Made by a program: the position numbers and the translations under genes. From the NCBI GenBank assembly GCA_963834715.1, contig CAWIDE010000013.1:131855-195854 (forward strand): a stretch of DNA of 64,000 bases. The letters run 5' to 3'. Of the stretch, positions 1 to 9,375 are shown piece after piece (the stretch's first letter is position 1; each line of letters opens with the position of its first letter). Under the pieces are notes generated by a model. That model was not told where the DNA came from. It worked only from the letters and a program-made list of their open reading frames with translations, and did no database searches. Origin of the DNA: CAVSUZ01 sp963834715. GTDB lineage: Bacteria; Pseudomonadota; Alphaproteobacteria; Acetobacterales; Acetobacteraceae.

Positions 1-317
1 ACGAGGCGTTGGATCTGTTGGCCGAAATCGCCGAGGAAATATGCCTGTATTCGGCATTCGAGCCAGGCGACATCCAGTTGCTGAACAATCACGTGGTTTA
101 TCACGGCCGCACGGCATACGAGGACGACATTGCGTCCGGGCGAAGCAGGTTGCTGCTGCGATTGTGGCTCTCGGTCCCGAACAGCCGGGCGTTGCCCGAG
201 GGGTTCGAGGTGCTTTGGGGCAGCACGGCGCCGGGTGCGTTGCGTGGCGGTGTCGTGCAGGCGGACGACCGGCGGGGGTGGGTCAAATCGCTGGAACCAG
301 CAAGCGCCAAAGTTTGA
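1..317 (+). CDS. TauD/TfdA-family dioxygenase, C-terminal part (5' end outside window)
   Basis: The reading frame is open from the window edge (frame starts at base 3) to the stop at 315-317. The fragment has the closing motifs of Fe(II)/2-oxoglutarate dioxygenases of the TauD family: a 'NNHVVYHGR' stretch supplying the last iron-binding His, then 'RSRLLLRLWLS', whose Arg binds 2-oxoglutarate. Only about 104 residues are visible, so the substrate cannot be named. The 5' half, including the HxD motif, lies upstream. Confidence 0.75.
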   Translation, partial: EALDLLAEIAEEICLYSAFEPGDIQLLNNHVVYHGRTAYEDDIASGRSRLLLRLWLSVPNSRALPEGFEVLWGSTAPGALRGGVVQADDRRGWVKSLEPASAKV

Positions 318-384
318 CCAATCGCCGTATGCCCCTCGTTCGTTTGGTTATTACGCCGATCCTGGCGTAGCGTAAGGAGGTGCT

Positions 385-852
385 ATGCGGATACTGATGG
401 TTGCCGCGGCGGTCGCCGCGGTAGGGTTCGCTCTGCCGGCATTCGCGCAGGGCAACAACGGAAAGCTGAACCAGAGCTATAATCCTGGGTTCAGCCAACC
501 GCAATCTCAAGGTAATAACGGTCAGAACTTTCAAGGCCAGAACGTGACCAGCGCGCAGCTCCGGCAGCAGATTTACCAGGATCTGAAGCAGGGCGGGTTT
601 ACGGATATCCATATCGTTCCGGGCTCGTTCGTCGTACATGCGCGCGATCCCAACGGCAATCCGGTCGCGATGCTGATCACGCCGAATTCGATGGCGGCCG
701 TGACGGCAGTACCACAGGGTCGCAACGGTATGCATCGGGGCCAGCAGTTCGGACAGAATCAGCCGGGCAACCAAAGCTGGAGCGGCCCGATGGGCCAGAA
801 TGGAATGAGCAACTCGGCTCATTCCGGTAACATGAATTACAACCAGCAGTAG
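385..852 (+). CDS. Small secreted Gln/Asn-rich protein
   Basis: This 155-residue protein has a clear Sec signal peptide ending 'ALPAFAQ' near residue 22 and a strong AAGGAGG ribosome site 6 bases before the ATG. The mature part is rich in Gln, Asn and Gly at both ends. A compact middle segment (about residues 55-110: 'TSAQLRQQIYQDLKQGGF', then a short beta-rich stretch) recalls small PepSY-like periplasmic domains. No enzyme motif is visible. It is probably exported to the periplasm; function unknown. Confidence 0.7.
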   Translation: MRILMVAAAVAAVGFALPAFAQGNNGKLNQSYNPGFSQPQSQGNNGQNFQGQNVTSAQLRQQIYQDLKQGGFTDIHIVPGSFVVHARDPNGNPVAMLITPNSMAAVTAVPQGRNGMHRGQQFGQNQPGNQSWSGPMGQNGMSNSAHSGNMNYNQQ

Positions 853-958
853 TTTGGTGGTTGGCCGTGGAAGGCGAGCGACCTCGCCTTCCGTGGCTCC
901 AGCTTCACAATTTAGCAAAATCTGCTTAATCGTCGCGCCTGAACTCAGGAGCGACATC

Positions 959-3055
959 ATGAGCGAGCCGAAGCCGGTACGGCTGGAGCGCGAGGAGGAT
1001 GTAGGCGTGATCACGGTGGATTACCCACCGGTGAACGCCCTGGGGCCCGGCGTACCAGAGGGGATTATCGCTGCTATAAAAGAGGCTAACAGCGATCCCG
1101 TGATCCGCGCCATGGTGTTGATCGGTGCAGGACGCAGTTTCATCGCCGGCGCGGACATCAGGCAGTTTGGTAAGCCACGTGTAAGCTTGCCGCTCGGGCA
1201 GCGTGTGTACGACATTCTGGATGCCAGCGAGAAGCCGGTCGTGGTAGCAATTCATGGCCATGCTCTGGGCGGCGGTTTCGAAATCGCACTGGCGTGTCAT
1301 TACCGGATCGCTGTGCCGACCGCAAAGGTCGGTTTGCCGGAAGTCCTGCTGGGGATTCTGCCCGGCGGTGGCGGGACGCAGCGTCTGCCCCGTGTTGTGG
1401 GCTGCAAGGTTGCGCTAGAAATGATCACGACTGGGCGCCATGTGGGGGCGCCGGAGGCCGCGCGATTGGGCATACTGGATGCGGTATTGCCGGATGGCGC
1501 GGAACTGCGGGCAGAAGCGGTTGCGTTCGCTCGCAGTATAGCGGAGCAGCGGCCGTTGCGGCGCGTGCGGGACTGGGACATGGCGGTCGCAGAGCCTGAG
1601 CTGTTCGAGGCGACACGCCAGGCGATCGCCCGCAGGTCGCGGAATCAGACCGCGCCTTATCACTGCATTGCAGCGGTTGAGGCAGCCTGCACGTTGCCGT
1701 TCGACAAGGGACTCAAGCGTGAACGCGAGTTGTTCAATGAACTGGAGAACTCGGCAGAAGCGCGCGCCCTGCGCTACGCCTTTTTCGCCGAGCGCGAAGT
1801 GACGAAACTGCCGAATGTGCCGGACAGCGTGCGACCGAGAGAGCTCCGCTCGGTGGCGGTAATCGGTGCCGGCACCATGGGCAGCGGTATCGCCATGGCG
1901 TTCGCAAATCACGGCTATTTTGTGCGGGTTATCGATGCGACACCCGAAGCGTTGGCACGCGGCATGGAGCGGGTTCGGGCGAACTATGCCCTGTCAGTCA
2001 GGCGCGGAAGTCTGGCCCGGGAAGAGATGGAGTGGCGGCTGGCACGGATCGCACCGGTCCACGACTATCAGGATATAGCCGAATGCGACGTGGCGATCGA
2101 GGCGGTTTACGAGGAGATAGACGTAAAACGCGCCGTGTTCCGCAAGCTCGACGCGGTTATGAAGAAAGGGGCGTTGCTGCTGTCGAACACCTCGGCGCCC
2201 GTTATCGACGAATTGGCCGCGGAAACCCGCCGGCCGGCGGACGTCGCCGGCGCATACTTCTTCAGCCCGGCGAACGCGATGAAACTGCTGGAGGTGGTCC
2301 GCGGGAAAGGTTCCTCACCCGAGACGCTGGTAACGGCGATGCACATGGGGCGCAGGATTGGCAAGGTAGCGGTGCTGGCTGGCAATACAGATGGTTTCGT
2401 TGCCAACCGCTCGCGTACGCCACTCATCACGGAATCGGTGATCCTGCTGGAGCAAGGCTGCCTCCCGGAGCAGGTGGACCGGGTGATGGTAGAGTTTGGG
2501 TATCCGATGGGGCCGTTTGCGGTGGCGGATCTGGCCGGGCTGGATATCGGAGCCGCGGCACGGCGCCGCCGTGCCACCGCTGATCCGAACTACCGCACCC
2601 TGCCGATCGCGGACCGGCTTGTGGCGCTTGGACGTTATGGCCAGAAGACCGGCGCGGGATGGTACCGCTACCAAAAGGGCGACCGCACACCGCGTCCCGA
2701 TCCCGAGGTGACGCGGATCGTTTGGGACATGGCGAAAGAGCACCGCGCGTTCGGAGACCAGGAGATTTTACACCGCCTGCTGTTTGCATCCGTGAACGAG
2801 GCCTGCCGCATTTTGGAAGAAGGCCAAGCCTGTCGCGCGAGCGATATCGACGTAATGTGGCTGCACGGGTTTGGTTTTCCGCGTTACCGGGGCGGGTTGA
2901 TGTTCTGGGCAGACGGGATCGGGACACCGGCGATTTATCAGCAGGTCTCAGCCTGGCATCAGCAGCTTGGCGACCGATGGGCGCCGTCGCGACTGCTGCG
3001 CGACGTGGCGGAACGCGGAGTTTGGCTAAGGGAGTTGCAGGGCGTGACCGCGTGA
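959..3055 (+). CDS. Bifunctional enoyl-CoA hydratase / 3-hydroxyacyl-CoA dehydrogenase
   Basis: The 698-residue product has an N-terminal crotonase domain (residues 1-190; oxyanion-hole 'SFIAGADIRQF' and 'GHALGGGFE', candidate catalytic Glu near 108 and 127), an NAD-binding domain starting 'GAGTMGSGIAMAF' near residue 303, and the C-terminal hydroxyacyl-CoA dehydrogenase domain. This is the layout of FadJ and the peroxisomal bifunctional enzyme, acting in fatty-acid beta-oxidation. The ATG at 959 is chosen over the open frame from 854 because CAGGAG precedes it and homology starts here. Oddity: the usual catalytic His of the 'HFFSPAN' motif is Tyr433 (TAC at 2255-2257). The hydratase half looks intact; the dehydrogenase half may be inactive. 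No thiolase lies beside it. Confidence 0.9.
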   Translation: MSEPKPVRLEREEDVGVITVDYPPVNALGPGVPEGIIAAIKEANSDPVIRAMVLIGAGRSFIAGADIRQFGKPRVSLPLGQRVYDILDASEKPVVVAIHGHALGGGFEIALACHYRIAVPTAKVGLPEVLLGILPGGGGTQRLPRVVGCKVALEMITTGRHVGAPEAARLGILDAVLPDGAELRAEAVAFARSIAEQRPLRRVRDWDMAVAEPELFEATRQAIARRSRNQTAPYHCIAAVEAACTLPFDKGLKRERELFNELENSAEARALRYAFFAEREVTKLPNVPDSVRPRELRSVAVIGAGTMGSGIAMAFANHGYFVRVIDATPEALARGMERVRANYALSVRRGSLAREEMEWRLARIAPVHDYQDIAECDVAIEAVYEEIDVKRAVFRKLDAVMKKGALLLSNTSAPVIDELAAETRRPADVAGAYFFSPANAMKLLEVVRGKGSSPETLVTAMHMGRRIGKVAVLAGNTDGFVANRSRTPLITESVILLEQGCLPEQVDRVMVEFGYPMGPFAVADLAGLDIGAAARRRRATADPNYRTLPIADRLVALGRYGQKTGAGWYRYQKGDRTPRPDPEVTRIVWDMAKEHRAFGDQEILHRLLFASVNEACRILEEGQACRASDIDVMWLHGFGFPRYRGGLMFWADGIGTPAIYQQVSAWHQQLGDRWAPSRLLRDVAERGVWLRELQGVTA

Positions 3056-3084
3056 CTCTCCCCGGAAGATAAAAGGGCGCATCG

Positions 3085-4139
3085 CTACTCCTCAACCATC
3101 CTGCCCAGAATACGCTCGAAACGCTCCCGGTAGCGTGGCCATACCTCCGGGTTCACCAGCCTTGGCGGCCGCTTCCCGTCCAGAATCGCAATCACCTGCT
3201 CCGCGGCATACCGCCCCATGTTCTGCCGCGATTCATGCGTCACTCCCGCAGTATGCGGACTGGCCAGCACATTATCGAACCGCAGCAGCGGATGATCTGG
3301 ATCGGGTGGCTCTTTCTCCCATACATCCAGCCCGGCACCCGCCAGCTTACCCCCTGCCAACGCCTCCGCCAGCGCCGCTTCGTCATGAATGCCGCCGCGC
3401 GCAGTGGTGATGAAATACGCGCCTTGCTTCATCAAGGCATATTCTCGCGCGCCAATCATGCCCAGCGTCTCTTTCGTACGCGGGCAATTCACCGAGACAA
3501 AATCTGACTCGTGCAGCAGCGTATCCAGTTCCACCTTTTCGGCTCCACGCGCGCGAATGTCCGCGCCCGATAGATACGGATCGTACACAAGCACCCGCAT
3601 CCGAAACAGGCCACCACACAGCTCCGCCACGCGCGAACCGATATTGCCCAGCCCGATAACCCCAATGGTCCGGCCCAGTACGTCGTGCCCCATGAACGCC
3701 ACCCGCGAGACACCTGGCGCCCGGCGCATATATACCGATCCGTCTCTCCGATCCGCTTGGATAGCGCCAGCATCATCGCCAGCACGTGTTCGGCGACGCC
3801 TTCTCTGTTGCCGCCGGTCTGATTCACCACCGCCACGCCGGCCCCGGTGCACGCCGCCACATCCACCGTGTCGTAACCTGCACCATTGGAAGAAATCGCC
3901 AACAGATTCGGCGCCTGCTCCAGCAGCTCAGCTGTCCCACGGAACCTGCTCGTCAGCTCATCGCGCGTAGCACCGATCTGATACACGTGTCCTCGCGCCA
4001 GAACCTCGGACGCTACTTCATCCGGGCTTTTGTTGGTCAGTTGGTCCAGCACGATATCCGGCCGGCCATCCAGAATTTCAACGAACACCGGATGCGGCAG
4101 AGCATTGACGGTGAACACGCGTTTGATGTTCGGGACCAT
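3085..4139 (-). pseudogene. D-isomer specific 2-hydroxyacid dehydrogenase, frameshifted
   Basis: Two overlapping minus-strand frames together make one full-length (about 350 aa) NAD-dependent 2-hydroxyacid dehydrogenase. The N-terminal catalytic domain runs from 4139 to about 3735. The Rossmann domain ('GVIGLGNIGSRVAEL'), the catalytic Arg ('TTARGG'), Glu ('WEKEPPDPDHPLL') and His ('SPHTAGVTHES') are in the second frame, ending at 3085. The frames meet at the ATATATA run at 3728-3734, where two extra bases explain the break. It starts 21 bases after the metal-transport permeases on the same strand, so it may be co-transcribed. It is either a pseudogene, a slippage-controlled gene or a base-call error. 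Confidence 0.8.
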
Positions 4140-4160
4140 GCCCCGTCTTTAGCTGCCCGA

Positions 4161-4955
4161 TCAGCCTGTCGCCAATCCCCCGCGGAGCCATACCCGCCCT
4201 GCCACGTAGGCCACCGCCCCAAAAGCGCCCACGAAAAACCCGATCGGCCAATCCGACAGGAACGCCAGCGCAACTGACACCCACACCACGACCACCGCCA
4301 GCACCGCGGATAGCACCATGGCGCGTATCAGCTGATTGGTCAGCGCACGGGCGGCCGAGGCCGGCCCCACCATCAGGCTGAACACCAACAACACACCAAC
4401 TACCGGCAACGCCACCGATGTAGCGAGCGCCAGCATCAGCAAGAACAGCATCTCCATCGCCCAGTTGGACACGCCGCGCGCTGCGGCCAATTGATCCGAT
4501 ATAAAATCCAACAACAGCGGCCGAAACAGCAGCGCAAGTAACCCCAGCGCCGCTACACTCGCGGCCAGCAGCGCCAACAACTCGCCGCGGGTGACGCCGA
4601 GGATTTGCCCAAATAGCAGCGGCTCTACCGCCTGCGCATAACCAGTACTCATGCTCAGGAATAAGGCGCCCAGAGCCAGCAGTACCGTCAGCGTCAGAGC
4701 CGTTGCCACCTCGTGGCGCTCGTGGCGCGCCAACTGGCTGATGCCCGCCACCCCAAGTAACGCAAACGCCAGCAGACAGGCTACAGGGTTGAGCCCCAGC
4801 ACGTTAGCCGCCGCTGCGCCCGGAAAGGTCCCCAGCGGCAGTGCATGCGCCGCGAACGATGCGCCGCGCATGACGACAAACATCCCCACCATCCCGGCAA
4901 CCACTGCGACCAGTGTCCCGGCCACCCAGGTGTTCACCATGAAGTCCGCGAACAT
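4161..4955 (-). CDS. Metal ABC transporter permease (ABC-3 family), second subunit
   Basis: The 264-residue hydrophobic protein with about eight membrane spans belongs to the ZnuB/TroC/SitC permease family. The family's central region 'ARGVSNWAMEMLFLLMLA' and the 'VVGVLLVFSLMVGPASAA' coupling segment are present. It follows the first permease by 3 bases, so this importer carries two different permeases like TroCD/SitCD rather than one ZnuB used twice. It would form half of the inner-membrane channel for Zn2+ or Mn2+. Confidence 0.88.
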   Translation of the reverse strand: MFADFMVNTWVAGTLVAVVAGMVGMFVVMRGASFAAHALPLGTFPGAAAANVLGLNPVACLLAFALLGVAGISQLARHERHEVATALTLTVLLALGALFLSMSTGYAQAVEPLLFGQILGVTRGELLALLAASVAALGLLALLFRPLLLDFISDQLAAARGVSNWAMEMLFLLMLALATSVALPVVGVLLVFSLMVGPASAARALTNQLIRAMVLSAVLAVVVVWVSVALAFLSDWPIGFFVGAFGAVAYVAGRVWLRGGLATG

Positions 4956-4958
4956 CGC

Positions 4959-5801
4959 TCAGCGCTGACCGACGCGGAGGGATGCCAGGTAAATCAGGAA
5001 GATCAGCGCCACGATACAGAAACTCACCGGCCAGCTTCGTCCACCAGTCCAGTCATAACTATCGTAAGCGATCACGATCCCACCCCATGCGGCGCTGAGC
5101 CCGATAAGCACCGCCGCCAGCACTGCAAACCCGGGCCGCGGGACAATTCGGAGCGCCGCCGCCGGCGGTCCAATCAGCAGCGCAGTGGACAGGATCGCCC
5201 CAATCGTCAGCGCAGACAAAGCTACCGCGAGCGCCAGAACCACGAGGTGCACCAGACCCACGAGCAACACCGGCGCGCCGCGCACCGCCGCCAGCTCCGG
5301 CTCCAGCGAGCTCAGCAGTAGCGGCCGATACAGCGCCGCGACCGCGCACAACGCGATCACGGCAACCGCGACCGCGGGCGCCATCATTGCGGCCGGTACC
5401 GCGAACATCGATCCGAACATCACAGTGATGGCCGCGCCCGTCGTGCTGTGCGTCGTCACGTCCAGGTGCAACAGCAGCGCGGTAAGCCCGAGCCCCGCCC
5501 CCAAGACAATTCCGGTCACAAGGTCTCGCTCGCGCGGCTGGCTCGCACGGGCCAGCTCCACGCCGGCCGCACCAATGGCGCCCATAACAAAAAAACCTAA
5601 CAAAGGGCTGATCCCCAGAAGAAAGGACGCCGCCCCGCCTGCGCTGCTGACGTCCGCCAGCGCATGGCCGGCAAACGCCTGCCCTCGGATCACGGTAAAC
5701 ACTCCGACGACCGCCGAGACAGTCGCCGCCGCCCCTCCGATCACCATCGCGGTCTGCACCGGTGTGCTGGTAAACAAACCCGGCTCAAACAACAGCGACA
5801 T
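4959..5801 (-). CDS. Metal ABC transporter permease (ABC-3 family), first subunit
   Basis: This 280-residue polytopic membrane protein has the ABC-3 signature 'VIRGQAFAGHALADVSSAGG' early and 'LTIGAILSTALLIGPPAAA' late. It overlaps the ATPase gene by one base, so the two are translationally coupled. It is paralogous to, and distinct from, the next permease. It would form the channel together with it, loaded by the periplasmic binding protein encoded at the head of the operon. Confidence 0.88.
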   Translation of the reverse strand: MSLLFEPGLFTSTPVQTAMVIGGAAATVSAVVGVFTVIRGQAFAGHALADVSSAGGAASFLLGISPLLGFFVMGAIGAAGVELARASQPRERDLVTGIVLGAGLGLTALLLHLDVTTHSTTGAAITVMFGSMFAVPAAMMAPAVAVAVIALCAVAALYRPLLLSSLEPELAAVRGAPVLLVGLVHLVVLALAVALSALTIGAILSTALLIGPPAAALRIVPRPGFAVLAAVLIGLSAAWGGIVIAYDSYDWTGGRSWPVSFCIVALIFLIYLASLRVGQR

Positions 5802-6640
5802 CAGGGGACGTAGCGCACATGCACCGGATCACCAGTTTCATCTCCGGCGACTACCAGAATTCGCCCGTGCACCCGGATCACGTCGATGTGGTGGCCGTAT
5901 AACGCGCTGAGCACATCCGTGCGGATCACGTCTTCCATGCCCCCGCTCGCCGCTCGTCCGTTCGCCAGATACACCACACGATCAATCGCCGACAGTAACG
6001 GATTCATCTCATGCGCCGATAGCAGTACCGCAATCCGCTCGTCCGTCACGATTCGGCGCAAGAGCACGACGATCCCGGCCACGCTCTTTATATCCAAACT
6101 CGCCAGCGGCTCATCCAACAGCAGTAATCGAGGCCGGCGGATCAAGGCATGGGCTATCAGCACGCGCTGCTGCTCGCCTCCGGATAGGCGCCCGACGCGC
6201 TGATCCGCGAAACCCGTCCCGCCTACCAGCTCCAGCATCTCCTCCACACGCTGACGCCGCGCCTGTGATGGCAGCGGAAGCCCCAGCCGGCGACCATCCA
6301 TTCCCAACGCAACCAGGTCGCGGGCGCGCACTGGAATGAACGGGTCGAGCACCATCCGTTGCGGTACATAGCCGATGGCCCGGTTGCTGTTCCCGGCAAA
6401 CTCCACGTTTCCCCGCACGGGTTTGACGAAGCCCAGGAGGGTTCGCAGCAGAGTAGTCTTGCCCGATCCGTTCGCTCCGATCAGGCCGCAGAAGTCCCCG
6501 GCCGCCAGGCTGAAACTCACATCTTGCAAGATCGTTCGGCCAGAGAGGGCAACGGTCAGCCCTCGCGCCGCAAGCACTTCGCGCCCGCCGGATACGACGC
6601 GTTGGGCGTGGGCAGGCTCCAGCAGGGTGGTTTCATCCAT
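5801..6640 (-). CDS. Metal ABC transporter ATP-binding protein (ZnuC/SitB-like)
   Basis: The 279-residue ATPase shows Walker A 'GANGSGKTT', signature 'LSGGEQQR', Walker B 'LLLLDEPLAS' and the switch His in 'LLSAHEM'. The start at 6640 is preferred over the open frame up to 6724 because it overlaps the stop of the binding-protein gene as TGATG, the usual coupling arrangement, and because the extra upstream residues are low-complexity. It powers the two downstream permeases. Confidence 0.9.
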   Translation of the reverse strand: MDETTLLEPAHAQRVVSGGREVLAARGLTVALSGRTILQDVSFSLAAGDFCGLIGANGSGKTTLLRTLLGFVKPVRGNVEFAGNSNRAIGYVPQRMVLDPFIPVRARDLVALGMDGRRLGLPLPSQARRQRVEEMLELVGGTGFADQRVGRLSGGEQQRVLIAHALIRRPRLLLLDEPLASLDIKSVAGIVVLLRRIVTDERIAVLLSAHEMNPLLSAIDRVVYLANGRAASGGMEDVIRTDVLSALYGHHIDVIRVHGRILVVAGDETGDPVHVRYVP

Positions 6641-7554
6641 CACGGTGATGCCGCGCCGAGCGCCTCGGTGGACTTTCCGTCCGCCACCGCCTTCTGCAAC
6701 GCCTGCGTTTCCGCCAGCATCCACGATTGATAGGTGAAACCGGGTGTAGGCATCGTTTCGTACACTGCTACCACCGGCACCCCAGCCTTCTTCGCACGCT
6801 CAAGGAACGACTGCGTCAGCGAGTCCGTCACCTGCCGGTTGTATAAAAACGCCATGACCTTATGGGATGCTAGCAGATCCTGCTGTTTTGCTACGTCCTG
6901 CGGTGAGGGATCGTTGCCGTTCATGACCGCTGCCTCCAGACTGAATGGCGTGAGAATGGCGCAGCCTGCCGCTTGCACCATGTAGTCGGCGACCGGTTCG
7001 GTCACCGCCACCGGCGTGTGCGGATGCGCCGCCTCGAATGCCGCCACGGCCTTGAACCACGGCTGCAGCGACGCATCGAAGGCCCGGAGATTGCTTTGGA
7101 AATATTCCGCCTCCGCCGGCTGCAGTGCCGCAAGATCATCGGCAATCGCGCGGGCCACCACCGGCACGGTCTTCGGATCATACCAAAGATGCGGGTTGGG
7201 AGTGCTGTCGGGTAGCCGCAAAAGATGCTGAACGTTGATGACTCGGCGGTTGCTGTTGCGGCTGGCGGCAATCATCTTGTCCGCCCAGGAATCATAACCC
7301 AGGCCGTTCTCCACAATCAGTTCCGCGCGCGCCAGTTCCGCGGCCACTTTCGGGCTTGCCTCGAAGCTGTGCGGATCGACGTCGGGATCGCTCTCGATCG
7401 CGGTTATCTGCACGTACTGGCCGCCGATCTGCGCGATTACATCAGCGTATTCATTTTCGATCCCTACTGCCTGGATCGGCTGTTCCGTATGCGCCGCCGG
7501 CGCCCCGATGATCACCGCGCCAATCAGCAGCAGCCAAACCGATAGTCGCCTCAT
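6640..7554 (-). CDS. Periplasmic metal-binding protein of zinc/manganese ABC importer (ZnuA/SitA-like)
   Basis: The 304-residue protein starts with a Sec signal peptide ending near 'GAPAAHT'. It carries the cluster A-I metal-ligand motifs: His in 'VDPHSFE', His in 'PNPHLWYDP', and acidic ligands later. The His/Asp-rich loop typical of many ZnuA proteins is missing, so manganese is possible. However, the palindrome upstream (7576-7591) is of the Zur type, which favours zinc. First gene of the four-gene importer operon. Confidence 0.88.
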   Translation of the reverse strand: MRRLSVWLLLIGAVIIGAPAAHTEQPIQAVGIENEYADVIAQIGGQYVQITAIESDPDVDPHSFEASPKVAAELARAELIVENGLGYDSWADKMIAASRNSNRRVINVQHLLRLPDSTPNPHLWYDPKTVPVVARAIADDLAALQPAEAEYFQSNLRAFDASLQPWFKAVAAFEAAHPHTPVAVTEPVADYMVQAAGCAILTPFSLEAAVMNGNDPSPQDVAKQQDLLASHKVMAFLYNRQVTDSLTQSFLERAKKAGVPVVAVYETMPTPGFTYQSWMLAETQALQKAVADGKSTEALGAASP

Positions 7555-7575
7555 GGCCGCCCTCGTTCCTGCCCA

Positions 7576-7591
7576 TTATGCTATAACATAA
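7576..7591 (-). promoter_or_regulatory. Zur-like operator upstream of the metal importer
   Basis: The 16-base sequence TTATGCTATAACATAA is an inverted repeat with one mismatched pair, matching the AT-rich core of Zur boxes (TGTTATAnTATAACA type). It lies 22 bases upstream of the binding-protein ATG, placed to block the promoter when the metal is replete. The neighbouring gene runs the same way and ends at 7611, so only the importer would be controlled. The regulator gene is not in the window. Confidence 0.65.
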
Positions 7592-7610
7592 CGTGCCTCC
7601 GGCCCGCGCA

Positions 7611-8381
7611 TCAACTCTCTTCCACCGTCCGGCTGAGGAACGCATCGAGAACGGAAACAAACCCAGGGAGGTTATCGGCGTGCAGCCAGTGCCCCGCGTT
7701 TCGCACCTTCACGAACCGGGCCCGCGGGAACAGTGCCCGGATCGCCACTCGGTGCTCCGCCCGGACGTAATCCGACCGATCGCCCGCCACGATCAGAACC
7801 GGACCGCCGTACCGCGATCCCTCCGGTGCCTCCCACCCTTCGATGTCGGGTAGCGCCTCGGCAATATGATCCAGCCCGATCCGCCAGACCGGCGTCTTTC
7901 CGGGCCGTAAGTTCTGCAGCAGAAATCCTCGCACGCCCGGGTCTTCGATGACCCCGGCCAGGGCGGTATCCGCAGCTACCCGTGAAGCACCGTCCGGCAC
8001 CTGCCGCATCGCCTCCGCGTAGTCCCGAAAATGCGGCGGATAGGACACCGGGGCGATATCAGCCACGGCCAGCGCCGACACTACGCCCGGCGTATCCAGC
8101 GCCAGCCGCATGGCGGTCTTGCCACCCATCGAATGTCCCACCACCGCCGCCGCCCGCACCCCGAGCGCCTGCATCGTCTCCCGTACATCCGCCGCCTGTG
8201 TAGCGTAATCCATCCCCGGTGCGTGCGGGCTGGCACCATGGTTGCGCAGGTCCATCGCAATCACCCGGTAGCGTGATGACAGGGCGCGCTGCACTGCGCC
8301 GAGATTGCGCGCCGACCCGAACAGCCCGTGCAGCAGCACCACGGGCACTCCCTCCCCCGCCTGGGCCGCGTGCAGGATCAC
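7611..8381 (-). CDS. Alpha/beta-hydrolase (esterase, YbfF-like)
   Basis: The 256-residue protein shows the oxyanion 'LLHGLFGSARN', the nucleophile elbow 'VVGHSMGGKTAM', an acid residue in 'IVAGDRSDYV' and a catalytic His in 'VRNAGHWLHAD'. The GTG at 8381 is chosen because it overlaps the stop of the upstream transporter as GTGA and fits the family length; a longer frame only reads across the transporter. Substrate unknown; probably a cytoplasmic carboxylesterase. Confidence 0.85.
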   Translation of the reverse strand: MILHAAQAGEGVPVVLLHGLFGSARNLGAVQRALSSRYRVIAMDLRNHGASPHAPGMDYATQAADVRETMQALGVRAAAVVGHSMGGKTAMRLALDTPGVVSALAVADIAPVSYPPHFRDYAEAMRQVPDGASRVAADTALAGVIEDPGVRGFLLQNLRPGKTPVWRIGLDHIAEALPDIEGWEAPEGSRYGGPVLIVAGDRSDYVRAEHRVAIRALFPRARFVKVRNAGHWLHADNLPGFVSVLDAFLSRTVEES

Positions 8382-9313
8382 CGCGCCCGTCCGGGCCACG
8401 CCGCCACCCCGACACCTGCCAGAATCAGCACCGTACCGCCCACCAGGTCCGGTGTGATCGGCTCGCCGAGAATCCACGCGGAGAGCAGGATGCCGACGGC
8501 AGGCGTTGCAAGATAGCCAACAGATGAGACCACCGCCGGCAGCAGCATGGCCGCCTCCATCACGCCCCAGGTCCCAAGTGGACCTGCCAGCAAGCCAATA
8601 TAGAGCAAGGGTCCCCAGGCCGCCGTTCCTTGCCCCAATACCGCATGCGGCTCCTCTGCGAGAACGGCCGGCAGCAACGCCAGCGAACCCAGCAGGAAGC
8701 ACCATGGCAGCAACTCGAACATGGAATGCTTGGGCGGCGTTCGCCGCACGGTGATTAGCGCCACGGCCCAGGACAGCGCGGCGCACAGCAGAAACCCGTT
8801 ACCGATCAGTGCGCGCGGCGACGCCCAGTTGATTGCCCAGGGGCCGACCAGCACGGCGATACCCGCCAGACCCACGATGGTCGCGAGCCATCTTCGTGGC
8901 GTGATGGTTTCGCCCAACACCAGCACTGATAATGGCACGACAAAAATCGTGGTCGTGTTGGCCAGCACCGCCGTGCGGCCTGCGGGCACCCAGGCCACTG
9001 CCAGGTGCGCAAACGCGAAGAACGCCGCGAGCTGGAACAGCCCCACACTGACCATTGCCGGAAGATCCCGCCGCACCGGCAGTACCATCCGTCCCATGGC
9101 CGCCAGCAGCGCAGCGGCGGTCAGTCCCGACAGCACGGCTCGGCCTTCCGCGAACCACAGCGGCGCCGCCCCGTGCCCGATCGCAAGCTTGGTCAGCGGC
9201 CAGGCGCTGGAGAGTAACACCACCGACAGCAGCAGCACCGCGACCCCGCGCAGCGGAACCGCTGGCACAGAGCCGTGATGGAAATTCGCTTGCAGGCTTC
9301 CGGCGCGCACCAT
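8378..9313 (-). CDS. EamA/DMT-family membrane transporter
   Basis: About 311 residues with ten predicted membrane spans in two EamA repeats ('VPLSVLVLGETITPRRWLA' in the first half, 'WILGEPITPDLVGG' in the second). Such proteins export amino acids or other small metabolites. The gene is divergent from the dehydratase at 9376. ATG at 9313 is the likely start; residues further upstream look non-coding. It overlaps the hydrolase gene by 4 bases, suggesting coupled translation. Confidence 0.85.
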   Translation of the reverse strand: MVRAGSLQANFHHGSVPAVPLRGVAVLLLSVVLLSSAWPLTKLAIGHGAAPLWFAEGRAVLSGLTAAALLAAMGRMVLPVRRDLPAMVSVGLFQLAAFFAFAHLAVAWVPAGRTAVLANTTTIFVVPLSVLVLGETITPRRWLATIVGLAGIAVLVGPWAINWASPRALIGNGFLLCAALSWAVALITVRRTPPKHSMFELLPWCFLLGSLALLPAVLAEEPHAVLGQGTAAWGPLLYIGLLAGPLGTWGVMEAAMLLPAVVSSVGYLATPAVGILLSAWILGEPITPDLVGGTVLILAGVGVAAWPGRAR

Positions 9314-9375
9314 CTTGCGTCGGGTTGTAAATGCAGCCGCAGCGGCGTCCAATACCACCGTTGGAGATGACGCCC

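Noticed and set aside
3728..3734. Programmed ribosomal frameshifting in the hydroxyacid dehydrogenase
   Set aside because: No slippery heptamer followed by a stem was found, and two-base slips are not a known programmed type for this family.
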